This document shows positions 16,292 to 24,923 of a stretch of DNA of 34,606 bases, piece by piece. The translations under genes and the position numbers were made by a program. Every line of letters begins with the position of its first letter. The stretch's first letter is position 1. The DNA comes from Micromonospora sp. MP36 (GTDB lineage: Bacteria > Actinomycetota > Actinomycetes > Mycobacteriales > Micromonosporaceae), in contig NZ_VSFA01000076.1 of the NCBI RefSeq assembly GCF_008119785.1, forward strand, positions 1 through 34,606. Reading direction: 5' to 3'. The notes below the pieces were generated by a model. That model was not told the origin of the DNA. It did no database searches and saw nothing but the letters and a program-made list of their open reading frames with translations.

Positions 16292-19200
16292 ATGTACTTC
16301 GGTCTGCTCGGGCCGTTGGAGGTGCACCGAGAGGAGGAGCCGGTCCGGCTCGCGGGCAACCAGTTGCGCGTGGTGCTGGCCACCCTGCTGTTGCAGGCCA
16401 ACCGGCCGGTGCCGGTGGATGCGCTGGTGGAGAGGCTGTGGTCGCGGGAGCCAGCCCGGGAACCCCGCCAGGTGCTGCACACCTACGTGGCGCGGCTCCG
16501 GCGGGGCCTCGGCCCCGACGGCCGCGACCTCGTTCACACCTTGCACGACGGCTACCTGCTCAAGGTCGGCGAGGATCAGGTCGACCTGCTCCGCTTCGGG
16601 GCCCTGCTGGCCCGAGCCCGCTCGGCCGCAGCGGCCGGCAGCCCACCCACGGTCGAACTAGACCTGCTCTCCCGGGCGCTCGACCTGTGGCGGGGCGACC
16701 CGCTGAGCAACGTCGCCTGCGAGCGGCTGCAGTTGGACGAGGTGCCACGGTTGACCGAGATGAGGCACCGGGCGATCGAGCGACGCCTTGAGCTCGAGCT
16801 CGACGTCCATGATCCCGCGGACCTGATCGGCGAACTGCGTACGCTCACCGCACGCCATCCATTGCGCGAACGCCTGTGGGCCTTCCTGCTTCAGGCCTTG
16901 TGGCGCTCCGGCCGGCAGAGCGAGGCCCTGGACGCCTACCGCATGGTCGAGCGGCTGCTGCGAGAGGACTTCGGGCTGGACCCCGGCCCGCAACTGCGCG
17001 AGATGCAACGGGCAATCCTGGCCGGTCCCGCGCTGGCCCGGCCCGGCCCGACGCCGATCCTGAACCCCACCAGCGAGCAGTCCGACGGTGGTGAGCCGGC
17101 CGGATTCGGGGCCGAGTCGTGGCTGTGCCAAACGTCGGTTTCCGATCTGCCGATGGACATCGTGGACTTCGTCGGCCGGGAGCCACTCCTCGACCAGTTG
17201 TGTGCCTTCCTCGCCCCCGACTCACCGACCGGCGTGCCCGTAGCCGTCCTACCTGGGCCCCCAGGCGTCGGCAAGAGCGCGCTGGCGATCCGGGCGGCTC
17301 ACCGGGTGCGCGCGTCATTTCCCGACGGGCAGTGGTTCCTGCGACTCGGCGCCGGGCAGGTTCCGTTGGATCCACTGGACGTGCTGGCCCACGTGCTGCG
17401 GTTGACCGGCGTACCGGCCAACGAGTTGCCGCCGACGCTGGACGCGCGGTCGAGGCTGCTGCGGGCCCGATTGTCCGGCCGCCGGGTGCTGCTGGTCTTC
17501 GATGACGTGCGCAGCCCTACCCAGGTCCGGCCGCTGCTGCCGGGCACCGCAGGCAGCGCGGTCCTCGTCACCGCCCGGGCCGATCTCCGTGGCCTCAGCG
17601 CGACACACGGGGCGCGGGTGTTTCCAGTAGGCCTGCTGACGCCGGACGACGCCTACCAGCTGGTCGCAACCAACGTCGGCGCGGAGGTGGCTGCCGTCGA
17701 GCGGCAGTCGGTGCGAGAGCTGGCGCGGCTGTGCGGGTACCTGCCGCTTGCCCTGCGGGTTGCGGTGGCCAACCTCGTCGGACGGCCCCGCGAGGCGGTC
17801 GCCCACTACGTCGCGGCACTCCGCACCGGCGACCGGCTCGACCACCTGACAATTGAGGGAGATGTCCCGAGCGGACTGCGTGCCACCTTCGAGCTGTCGT
17901 ACGCGGCGCTGGCCGAGCCGGCTCGACGCCTGTTCCGGCTGCTCGCTCTGGCACCCGGACGGGATGTTTCGGTGGCTGGTGCGGCGGCGCTGGTCCACCT
18001 GCCGCCGGAGCGGGTGGGCGGGCTGATCGCCCAGCTCGGCGCGGCAGGGTTGATTCAGGAGGAGAAGGCTGGACAGTACCAGTTCCACGATCTCATCCGG
18101 CTGTTCGCCGCAGAGCTGGTGGCGGTGGCGGAGACGCCGGCGCAGCGCAGGGCAGCCGGGGAACGACTGCTTGGTTTCTACCTGTACAGGGTCGACCGTG
18201 CCGCCCACCTGCTCTATCCGGACCTGTGGCGGCTGCCCGTGCCGGCCCCTGCCGGCGAAGCGGCCGGGGCCCTGTTCGATGACGCGGATGCGGCCCTGCG
18301 CTGGCTGGATGAGGAGCGGTTCAATCTGGCCGCGGCGGTGCGCAGCGCCGCGGCCGAGTCGGTGGACGGCGCCGGCAACGCCGATGGTGTGCCCTGGGTG
18401 ACGCCAATGGCGTGGCTGCTGGCCGACGCCCTGCGGGGCTACCTGTACTTCCGCCGCTACGACGCGGAGTGGCTGGTCCTTGCGGAGATGGGCCTGAAGG
18501 CGGCCCGGGTGGCCCAGGATTTTGCGGCCCAGGGCGCGATGACCTACAGCAAGGCCGTTCAGCGCTGGGCCGCCGGACGACATCAGGAAGCAGCTGCCCT
18601 GTTGGAGGCGGCCCTGGCCACCTTTCAGATGAAAGAGATCCGCGACGGCGAGGCCGACGCCACCCTTGCCGTTGCTGGCAGCGGGCACCGGGAACTCGGC
18701 AACGCGGAGGAGACGGTCGACCACCTGCGACGGTCGATTCAAGTGGCGCGGGACGCCGGTAACGCCCGGATGCACCGTGCCCACCTGATTAATCTTGGCC
18801 ACTTGTGCTCCATACTCGGCCGCACGGCGGAAGCAGTCGACGCATTCCAATCAGCCTTGACGCTGGCCCGCCAGAACGGTGCGCCGCACGCCGAAGCGAC
18901 CGTGCTGAGCAATCTCGGACAGGTCCACCTGGTCAACGGCGAGCCCGATCGGGCGGCCGAGCACCTCAACCAGGCGATGCAGATCTTCGAACGGCTGGAT
19001 GCGCGGGCGGACCTGAGCGAGGTCCACGTCGGCCTCGCCGCCGTCCACCGCGACCTCGGTGCGTGGCGGTCGTCGCAGGAGCACATCAGGCTCGCGCTAC
19101 TCGCGGCGCGAGAGACCGGACATCGGCGCGCAGAGGTCGAGGCGCTCATCGCGTTGGCCGACATTCAATCGCGGCAAGGCGAGAACACGACCGCGATAGA

Positions 19201-19420
19201 AACGGCTGGCGTCGCCATCGACGTCGCCGTCGGCACCGGCTACCAGCGCGGCCGCTGTTATGCGCAGCTGATACGCGCCGTCGCGCATCGCCAGGCCGGC
19301 CAGCTCGTCGAGGCGGATTCCGACGCTCAGCAGGCACTCACGATCGCCCGGCAAACCGGGATGGCGCGGTATGAGATGGATGTGCGGAACACCCTGGCTG
19401 GGGTGGGCGGATTTTCCTGA
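16292..19420 (+). CDS. SARP-family transcriptional regulator with NB-ARC and TPR domains (AfsR type), about 1042 aa
   Basis: This is a large actinobacterial antibiotic-regulatory-type activator. An OmpR-like winged helix occupies about residues 1-90 (MYFGLLGPLEV at the start), and a bacterial transcriptional activation domain about 95-240 (LDLWRGDPL, DAYRMVERLLREDFGLDPG). An NB-ARC ATPase follows with P-loop GPPGVGKS near residue 322 and Walker B RRVLLVFDDV. TPR-like helices fill the C-terminal 350 residues (AEATVLSNLGQVHLVNGEPD). The ATG at 16292 is preferred because GCTGGGGG lies 8-9 bases upstream; an in-frame GTG at 16283 would add three residues. It stands alone behind the RHS terminator. 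No biosynthetic gene cluster is visible in the window, so its targets are unknown; the adjacent secreted-protein operon is one possibility. Confidence 0.9.
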   Translation: MYFGLLGPLEVHREEEPVRLAGNQLRVVLATLLLQANRPVPVDALVERLWSREPAREPRQVLHTYVARLRRGLGPDGRDLVHTLHDGYLLKVGEDQVDLLRFGALLARARSAAAAGSPPTVELDLLSRALDLWRGDPLSNVACERLQLDEVPRLTEMRHRAIERRLELELDVHDPADLIGELRTLTARHPLRERLWAFLLQALWRSGRQSEALDAYRMVERLLREDFGLDPGPQLREMQRAILAGPALARPGPTPILNPTSEQSDGGEPAGFGAESWLCQTSVSDLPMDIVDFVGREPLLDQLCAFLAPDSPTGVPVAVLPGPPGVGKSALAIRAAHRVRASFPDGQWFLRLGAGQVPLDPLDVLAHVLRLTGVPANELPPTLDARSRLLRARLSGRRVLLVFDDVRSPTQVRPLLPGTAGSAVLVTARADLRGLSATHGARVFPVGLLTPDDAYQLVATNVGAEVAAVERQSVRELARLCGYLPLALRVAVANLVGRPREAVAHYVAALRTGDRLDHLTIEGDVPSGLRATFELSYAALAEPARRLFRLLALAPGRDVSVAGAAALVHLPPERVGGLIAQLGAAGLIQEEKAGQYQFHDLIRLFAAELVAVAETPAQRRAAGERLLGFYLYRVDRAAHLLYPDLWRLPVPAPAGEAAGALFDDADAALRWLDEERFNLAAAVRSAAAESVDGAGNADGVPWVTPMAWLLADALRGYLYFRRYDAEWLVLAEMGLKAARVAQDFAAQGAMTYSKAVQRWAAGRHQEAAALLEAALATFQMKEIRDGEADATLAVAGSGHRELGNAEETVDHLRRSIQVARDAGNARMHRAHLINLGHLCSILGRTAEAVDAFQSALTLARQNGAPHAEATVLSNLGQVHLVNGEPDRAAEHLNQAMQIFERLDARADLSEVHVGLAAVHRDLGAWRSSQEHIRLALLAARETGHRRAEVEALIALADIQSRQGENTTAIETAGVAIDVAVGTGYQRGRCYAQLIRAVAHRQAGQLVEADSDAQQALTIARQTGMARYEMDVRNTLAGVGGFS

Positions 19421-19460
19421 GCCCGCACCTGTTACCCCTGCCAGTACCTGATCGCCCCTG

Positions 19461-19493
19461 GTGAGGGGCCGCCCGGCTGCGGGCGGCCCTCAC
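19461..19493. terminator. Bidirectional hairpin between the SARP gene and the catabolic operon
   Basis: GGCCGCCCG (19467-19475) pairs with CGGGCGGCC (19480-19488) around a GCTG loop. The stem extends through GTGAG (19461-19465) and CTCAC (19489-19493) with one bulged G. It lies 40 bases after the plus-strand SARP stop and about 145 bases beyond the end of the minus-strand operon. It can therefore end both converging transcripts. The rest of 19421-19638 holds no gene I can support. Confidence 0.7.
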
Positions 19494-19638
19494 GGCCGGA
19501 GGGTGAGGCTGACGCGTTTTGCCCCCGTCGGGCGGGCGGCCACCCAGGCACCCGTCCGCCGGCAGTCACCTGTGTCGCCCCCGTGACGGACGTTGCAAAA
19601 TGCCAGCGGTGACCGACCCGTGCCCGGACACTGATTCG

Positions 19639-20667
19639 TCAGCCCTGCGCGGCGGCGATGCCGTGCGGGGCGATGAACACCTTGTCGGCCGTGCCGGTCC
19701 GCTGCGCTTCGAGGGCCTCCGGCAGCTGGTCCAGGCCGTAGAAGGCCGGACGCAGCCGATCCAGGCCCAGGGTCGGCAGCATCTGCACCGCGCGATGATG
19801 GGTGTACGGGTTGATCACCGCGCCGACCAGCGTCAGCTCACGCGCGAAGATCTCGTTGGGGCGTACCCGGGCCTCGTCGTCGGGCCGGGCCACTCCGAAG
19901 ACGAGGATCCGGCCGCCGCGTGAGGACACGTTGATCGCCGATTCCAGGATCCGACCGGAGCCGACCGCGTCGATCACGTGCGGGAAGCCCAGCCCGTCGG
20001 TCAGCGCGACGGCCTCGTCGAGCGACGCCGGGTCGAGGGCGGCGTCCGCGCCCATCCGCAGGGCGGCCTCGCGCCGGTCGGCGCGCGGGTCCAGCACCAC
20101 GATCGGTGCGAGCCCGCGGGCCTTGGCGAGGGCGACCATCATCGCTCCGGCCGGTCCGGCGCCGAAGATGAGGATCGGCAGCCCCGAGCGCGGGTTCAGC
20201 TGGTCCATCCCGTGCAGGCAGCAGGCGAGCGGCTCGGTCAGCGCCCCGATCCACGGCGGCGTCGCGTCGGGCAGCCGGTACGCGATCCGCGCCGGCACCA
20301 CCATCCGCTCGGTCATGCCGCCGTCGAGCTTCACCCCGTACCCCCGCTTGCTGTCGCAGAGGTGTTCCTGCCCGAGCCGGCAGTACGTGCACCGGGTGCA
20401 GTAGTCGTGCGGTTCGACGGTGACCAGGTCACCGACGGTGAGGCCGTCGACCGCCGCGCCCACCTCGGTGATCCGGCCGCACACCTCGTGGCCGAGCACG
20501 ACCTGCGGCGCGGCGGCGAAGCTGCCGGCGACGATGTGGCTGTCGGTGCCGCAGACGCCGACCGCGAGCGGCGCGATCGCCACCTCCGCCGGGCCGAGCG
20601 GCGCCGGCTCGGACTTGAGCAGCCGTACGTCGCCGGTGCCGAAGAAACGGGCCTCAGTCAGCAGCAC
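19639..20667 (-). CDS. Zinc-dependent alcohol/polyol dehydrogenase (MDR family), 342 aa
   Basis: This enzyme oxidises a secondary alcohol, probably of a sugar or sugar acid, with NAD(P). The catalytic-zinc ligands are visible in VGVCGTDSH and LGHEVCG, and the structural-zinc cysteines in CTRCTYCRLGQEHLC. The Rossmann fold has FGAGPAGAMM and an acidic VLDPRADR end of the second strand, which favours NAD. The closest general types are sorbitol, threonine and L-idonate dehydrogenases; the substrate cannot be read from the sequence. It is the last gene of the ten-gene operon. Its GTG start overlaps the end of the GntR gene by 14 bases and uses AAGGAG in that gene's coding sequence, so it is likely translationally coupled. 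Confidence 0.88.
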   Translation of the reverse strand: MLLTEARFFGTGDVRLLKSEPAPLGPAEVAIAPLAVGVCGTDSHIVAGSFAAAPQVVLGHEVCGRITEVGAAVDGLTVGDLVTVEPHDYCTRCTYCRLGQEHLCDSKRGYGVKLDGGMTERMVVPARIAYRLPDATPPWIGALTEPLACCLHGMDQLNPRSGLPILIFGAGPAGAMMVALAKARGLAPIVVLDPRADRREAALRMGADAALDPASLDEAVALTDGLGFPHVIDAVGSGRILESAINVSSRGGRILVFGVARPDDEARVRPNEIFARELTLVGAVINPYTHHRAVQMLPTLGLDRLRPAFYGLDQLPEALEAQRTGTADKVFIAPHGIAAAQG

Positions 20668-21304
20668 GGAGTAACTCCTTCAGTCGGCGGATGTGCGCGC
20701 GGGCGGCTTCCTCGGCGGCTTCCGCGTCACCGGACCCGATGGCCTCGAAGATGGCCTGGTGGTCGTGAACGGCCTGGACCATGCCGCCGGTCAGGCTGGT
20801 GGAGCGCATCGCCACCAGGACCCGGCTCTGGACGCCGTCGAGCATCCGGGCCAGCACCGGGCTCTTCGCCGCCTGCCGGATCTCCCGGTGGAAGGCCGCG
20901 TCCAGCTCGATGTGGCGGGCGAAGTCACCCTGCGCCGCGACCGTGCGGTGCTCGGTGAGCAGCGCGAGCAGGCTCCGCCGCAGCGCGGCGTCGTACTTCT
21001 CCGTCGCCAGCCGGGCCACCGCTCCTTCCAGGACCTCGCGGGCCTCGTACAGGCTGACCAGTTCGGCGCGGGAGATGCGGGCGACCTCCGCGCCGCGGTT
21101 CATCGTCTCGGCGGCCAGGTTTTCCTGGACGAGGCGGATCACCGCGTCGCGGACCGGGCTGCGGCTGACCCGGAACTCCTCAGCGAGGGCCGGGACGCTC
21201 AGCCGCGTCCCCGGCCGCAGTTCGCCGGAGATGATCCGGTCGCGAAGGGTCTTGTAGAGCACTTCGCCGACGCGCTGCGGGTCGGCCTGAAGAGAGCTGG
21301 TCAC
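20654..21304 (-). CDS. GntR-family regulator, FadR/FCD subfamily, 216 aa
   Basis: This is probably the local repressor of the operon that contains it. The N-terminal winged helix (about residues 10-75) has the GntR signature, with ISGELRPGTRLSVPALAEEF followed by VSRSPVRDAVIRL. The C-terminal FCD domain (about 85-210) carries the metal- or ligand-binding His pattern, with DAAFHREI and VHDHQAIFEAI. FCD regulators usually sense sugar acids or other carboxylates. The GTG start (21302-21304) overlaps the stop of the preceding aldolase gene in a GTGA overlap. A longer open frame to 21406 lies inside the aldolase and looks non-coding. A perfect palindrome in the operon promoter (29974-29983) is a candidate binding site. 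Confidence 0.88.
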   Translation of the reverse strand: MTSSLQADPQRVGEVLYKTLRDRIISGELRPGTRLSVPALAEEFRVSRSPVRDAVIRLVQENLAAETMNRGAEVARISRAELVSLYEAREVLEGAVARLATEKYDAALRRSLLALLTEHRTVAAQGDFARHIELDAAFHREIRQAAKSPVLARMLDGVQSRVLVAMRSTSLTGGMVQAVHDHQAIFEAIGSGDAEAAEEAARAHIRRLKELLRAAD

Positions 21305-22161
21305 TGAAGGAACGTCCCTGCGAAGTGGCGGTAGTTGGCAGCGACCGCCGCGATCGCCTCGGGCCGAGACAGGTCGCCGGCCAGGAGCCCGCGCAGCGAG
21401 TCCCACCAGATGCTACGGCCGATGGCGAAGCCGGTGAACCCGTTCGCGGCGGCGTCGGTGAGCCAACCGTCGACTGTGGCCATCGGTGCATTCGCGCCCA
21501 GCAGGATGCACTCGCCGCCGGTTTGCGCGGCGAGGTCGGCGGCGGTCCGGTAGTGCTCCGGCGCGCCGAGGTGCTCCAGCTTCCAGACGTCGACCGGTAC
21601 CTCCTCGACGATCTCCGCCATCGCCCGATGGATGAGCCCGGGCCGGACCTCGGTGTCGAACACCTCGCTCGGGATGTTCCGCTGCTCGGGTGTCGGCGGC
21701 ACGAGCAGCTCGAAGAGGAACCGGCCCCCGGCGTCCCGGACCGCCTGCGAGACCTTGGCCAGCCGGGACCGCTGCTCGCGGTTGTCCGACGCCGACCCCT
21801 CGACGTTGTAGCGGACCAGCACCTTGGGGAACTCGGGGCGGAAGTGGGCGAGGAACGCCGGCAGGTCGGCCGGCTCGGTCTCGTACACGTCGCAGCCACC
21901 GCGCTCGACCGGCATGCTCAGCGTGACGTAATGGGCCCGGGCCCGCTCGGGTACGCCCGCTCCGAGCTGCTCGTCGACCAGGATGCCGGCGTGCGCGGCC
22001 AGGCGTGGCTCGGCTTCGACAGCGGCGAGCAGTCCTTCGAGGACCATGTGCTTGCCGTCGGTGATCGCCGCACGCTCCGCGGGCAGCGCGGTGGTGGTGT
22101 GGCCGTACAGGGCCTGGGTGATCCAGGGACGCTGGTCGACGGCGAGGATGAACAGGCTCAT
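21301..22161 (-). CDS. DUF2090 aldolase-like protein (IolC C-terminal-domain family), 286 aa
   Basis: The protein resembles the DUF2090 domain fused to the IolC kinase in inositol degradation, where it acts as a class I aldolase on 2-deoxy-5-keto-gluconate 6-phosphate. The visible family features are an FILAVDQRPW start, FLFELLVPPTPEQ, VDVWKLEHLG with the likely Schiff-base or active-site Lys, and the C-terminal GFAIGRSIWWDSL phosphate-binding-like segment. Here it is a free-standing protein without a PfkB kinase half. A PfkA-type kinase is present in the same operon and could supply the phosphorylated substrate. It overlaps the dehydrogenase before it (ATGA) and the GntR gene after it (GTGA). 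The substrate is not determined. Confidence 0.75.
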   Translation of the reverse strand: MSLFILAVDQRPWITQALYGHTTTALPAERAAITDGKHMVLEGLLAAVEAEPRLAAHAGILVDEQLGAGVPERARAHYVTLSMPVERGGCDVYETEPADLPAFLAHFRPEFPKVLVRYNVEGSASDNREQRSRLAKVSQAVRDAGGRFLFELLVPPTPEQRNIPSEVFDTEVRPGLIHRAMAEIVEEVPVDVWKLEHLGAPEHYRTAADLAAQTGGECILLGANAPMATVDGWLTDAAANGFTGFAIGRSIWWDSLRGLLAGDLSRPEAIAAVAANYRHFAGTFLQ

Positions 22162-23156
22162 CGGGCTACCTCCGGCACGAGATGGGCGTCCGCCGACACG
22201 ATGCAGGGTTTGACGTAGTCGCCGGCCACGAAGCGGGCGAACGCCTCGGGCAGTTCGGGCAGGGTGAGGGGTTTGACGATGAGGTCGCGCAGCGACGCGC
22301 CCATGACGCGCAGCAGGTCCCAGTTCGCCTCGACCTCGTTGACCGGGAAGTAGAAGGACCGGACGGTGTAGCAGTCGGTCCGCCGCCAGCGCGGCGTCGC
22401 GGGCATCGTGTACGGCTCGTTCGACTCGCCGAGCGCGACGACCGTGCCGCCGGGTCGGACCACCCGCTGTGCCGTGTCCCGGGCCGCGTTCGCGCCGCTG
22501 ACCTCGACGACCATGTCGTACTGGTTCTCGACGGTCAGGTCACCGGCGGGCGTGGCGCCGAGTGTCGCCGCGGCCTCGAGGCGAGTGGGATTGGGGTCGA
22601 AGGCGTCCACGGCGATCCCCATGGCCTGGGCGACCGCGACGACACCGAGGCCGAGCGGCCCGGCGCCGACGACCAGCGCGCGGTCCACCGTGTCCTGCGT
22701 CCGCAGCGCCAGCCGCAGGGCGTGCGCGGCGGTGCCGACCGTGTCGAGCCCGAGGACCGCGACCGACAGCGGGATGTCGTCCGGCACCGGCAGGACACAC
22801 CGCGCCGGGACGTCCACGTGTTCGGCGAAACCGCCGTCACGCTGCCAGCCGATCAACTGCGACAGGTTCAGGCACTGGTTCGTGCGGCCGGCCGCGCAGC
22901 GCAGGCACGTACCGCAGAAGACCGGGATGTAAACGATGCCGCGCATACCCTCGGGCAGTGCTCCGCCGACGACCGTGCCCCCGATCTCGTGGCCCGGAAC
23001 GACGGCCGCGCCGCTCTGCAGCAGCCGCTTGTCCGACCCGCACAGCGCGCAGACATCGACCCGCAGGCGCACGTCGCCCTCGGCGACGTCGCCGAGCGTG
23101 ACCTTCTCGAACGTGATCTCGCCGTTGCCCTGGAAGCGGGCTCGCATGGACGTCAC
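22158..23156 (-). CDS. Zinc-dependent alcohol/polyol dehydrogenase (MDR family), 332 aa
   Basis: This is a second medium-chain dehydrogenase, clearly diverged from the one at the operon end. Catalytic-zinc ligands lie in CALCGSDKRLL and VPGHEIGG, and the structural-zinc cysteines in CGTCLRCAAGRTNQC. The Rossmann motif is VGAGPLGLG, followed by AFDPNP, consistent with NAD. I chose the GTG at 23156 because GGAGGAG lies 7 bases upstream and the start overlaps the permease stop (GTGA); an ATG at 23147 is the alternative. The open frame continues far upstream, but that part lies inside the permease gene and is a shadow. Having two such dehydrogenases in one operon suggests oxidation and reduction, or epimerisation, at a sugar carbon. 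Confidence 0.87.
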   Translation of the reverse strand: MTSMRARFQGNGEITFEKVTLGDVAEGDVRLRVDVCALCGSDKRLLQSGAAVVPGHEIGGTVVGGALPEGMRGIVYIPVFCGTCLRCAAGRTNQCLNLSQLIGWQRDGGFAEHVDVPARCVLPVPDDIPLSVAVLGLDTVGTAAHALRLALRTQDTVDRALVVGAGPLGLGVVAVAQAMGIAVDAFDPNPTRLEAAATLGATPAGDLTVENQYDMVVEVSGANAARDTAQRVVRPGGTVVALGESNEPYTMPATPRWRRTDCYTVRSFYFPVNEVEANWDLLRVMGASLRDLIVKPLTLPELPEAFARFVAGDYVKPCIVSADAHLVPEVAR

Positions 23157-23968
23157 TTGACGGCTCCTCCGGTGATGCCGCGGACCAGCCAGCGCTGCGC
23201 GAAGACCGTCAGCAGCAGGGCGGGCGCGGAGATGAGCGTGCTCGCGGCCATCAGGCCGCCGAAGTCGTTGGATCCCTGGCCGATGAAGTTGAACGCGATG
23301 ACGGTCAGCGGCAGCGTCCGCTCGTTTGCCAGGGCCAGCGCGAACAGGAAGTAGTTCCAGCTGAAGATGAAGCTCAGCGTCAGCGCGACCGACAGCCCGG
23401 GCAGGGCCAGCGGCAGCGCGATCCGGCGGAACCGCTGCCAGGCGTTCGCGCCGTCGATCAGCGTCGACTCCTCGATGCTGATCGGGATCTCCTCGAAAAA
23501 CGGCACCAGCAGCCAGATGCACAGCGGCAGCGTGATGATCAGGTGCGCGACGATCAGCAGCGCGTAGTTGAGCGCCACGCTGTCCGGGCCACCGATGCGG
23601 ATCGAGAGCACGAAGAGCGGCAGCACGAACAGCACGCCGGGCGCCATGCGGGCCAGCAGCGTGACGAAGCCCAGCGCGGCCAACTTGCGGCGCACGACCA
23701 CGTACGCGGCCGGCGCACCGAGGACGAGCCCGAGGATCGTCGACCCGCCGGCCACGATAAAGCTGTTGGCGATGTAGCGGCCGAACTCGAAGCGCTCAAA
23801 GAGGTTGGTGAAGTTCTCCAGCGTCAGCGGTGACGCGATGTTGAACAACGAGCCGGTGATGTCGACGTTGTTGCGCAGCGACGACCAGAGCATGAAGAGC
23901 ACCGGGCCGAAGAAGATGACCGCGAAGACGAGGTACGCGGCGTACACGCCGCTGAGCCGCTTGGTCAT
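23153..23968 (-). CDS. Carbohydrate ABC transporter permease, MalG type, 271 aa
   Basis: This is one of two inner-membrane subunits of the sugar importer. It has about six membrane segments, beginning YAAYLVFAVIFFGPVLFML. Its EAA loop, which docks the ATPase, is seen as EESTLIDGANAWQRFRRIAL. It ends TVFAQRWLVRGITGGAVK, the usual MalG-type ending. The ATG at 23966-23968 overlaps the stop of the partner permease in an ATGA overlap. No ATPase gene lies in the operon; actinobacteria commonly share one ATPase (MsiK) among such importers. Confidence 0.9.
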   Translation of the reverse strand: MTKRLSGVYAAYLVFAVIFFGPVLFMLWSSLRNNVDITGSLFNIASPLTLENFTNLFERFEFGRYIANSFIVAGGSTILGLVLGAPAAYVVVRRKLAALGFVTLLARMAPGVLFVLPLFVLSIRIGGPDSVALNYALLIVAHLIITLPLCIWLLVPFFEEIPISIEESTLIDGANAWQRFRRIALPLALPGLSVALTLSFIFSWNYFLFALALANERTLPLTVIAFNFIGQGSNDFGGLMAASTLISAPALLLTVFAQRWLVRGITGGAVK

Positions 23969-24918
23969 CGCGAGGCCCGCTGCCGGAACCAGGTGAACCC
24001 GCCCGCGATCATGATCACCAGGACGAGCAGGGCGACCTGCAGGGCGGCCGCGTAGCTCGGCTCGTGGTCGACGAAGCCGGCGTTGTAGCCGTACACGTTG
24101 AGGGTGTTCGTGGAGTTCACCGGACCCCCCTGGGTCATGATGTAGATCGTGTCGAAGAAGCGCACGAGGTCCACCGTGCGCAGCAGCATCGCCACCGTGA
24201 GCACCGGGCGCAGGAGCGGGAGGCCGATGTTCCAGGCCGTACGCCAGCCGCTCGCCCCGTCCAGCGCGGCGGCTTCGAACGGTTCCTCGGGCAGCGACCG
24301 GATCCCGGCCGAGATGATCAGCGCCATGAACGGTGTCCACTGCCAGATGTCGACCAGGGCGATGGACCACGGCGCGATGTCCGGGTCGCCGAGCCACACC
24401 ACCGGGTCGATGCCCACCTTGGCGAGGATCTGGTTGGCGGCGCCGAGCGACGGGTCCATGATCAGCAGCCAGACCAGGCCGACCGCGACCGATGCCGTGA
24501 TCGCCGGGACCAGCATCATGCCCTGGAAGATCCGTCGGCCCGGCACGTCCAGGCTCATCACGTAGCCCAAGGCCAGCCCGAGGACGGTCTCCACGAGCAG
24601 GCAGACCACGAAGAGGAACAGCGTGACCTTCAGCGAGTTCCAGAACTGCGGGTTGCCGAACATCTCGGCGTAGTTGGCGAACCCGAGGAACCCCGAGTTC
24701 GTCCCGTCGGACTGCCGGTCACTGACGGAGAGCCAGATCGTGTACGCGACCGGTACCAGCACGAGCACGGCCGTGACCAGCACGGCCGGCAGCGCGAACG
24801 GCCACACGCCCCGGGCCGTCGGGTCGACCCGGCGGCGACGCGGGGGCGGCGCCCCCGCCCCCGGCCCCGCACTGGCGGAGCCGGAGGCGGCGGGCGACTT
24901 CGTCATCAGGTCGCTCAT
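23965..24918 (-). CDS. Carbohydrate ABC transporter permease, MalF/UgpA type, 317 aa
   Basis: This is the partner inner-membrane subunit of the sugar importer. A proline- and glycine-rich cytoplasmic N-terminus (about residues 1-35) precedes the first membrane segment, FALPAVLVTAVLVLVPVAYT. The large periplasmic-side loop and five more helices follow. The EAA loop reads EAAALDGASGWRTAWNIGLP. I placed the start at the ATG 24916-24918, just after the binding-protein stop at 24924. A later ATG (MTKSPAAS) is possible. The order binding protein, MalF-type, MalG-type is standard for this transporter class. Confidence 0.9.
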   Translation of the reverse strand: MSDLMTKSPAASGSASAGPGAGAPPPRRRRVDPTARGVWPFALPAVLVTAVLVLVPVAYTIWLSVSDRQSDGTNSGFLGFANYAEMFGNPQFWNSLKVTLFLFVVCLLVETVLGLALGYVMSLDVPGRRIFQGMMLVPAITASVAVGLVWLLIMDPSLGAANQILAKVGIDPVVWLGDPDIAPWSIALVDIWQWTPFMALIISAGIRSLPEEPFEAAALDGASGWRTAWNIGLPLLRPVLTVAMLLRTVDLVRFFDTIYIMTQGGPVNSTNTLNVYGYNAGFVDHEPSYAAALQVALLVLVIMIAGGFTWFRQRASR

Positions 24919-24923
24919 CAGAC

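Noticed and set aside
16283..19420. SARP as proof of a secondary-metabolite cluster
   Set aside because: No synthase, ligase or tailoring genes are visible in the window.
23157..23522. N-terminal extension of the zinc dehydrogenase
   Set aside because: It runs inside the permease gene, its sequence is low-complexity Arg/Ala, and the dehydrogenase fold starts at the coupled GTG 23156.
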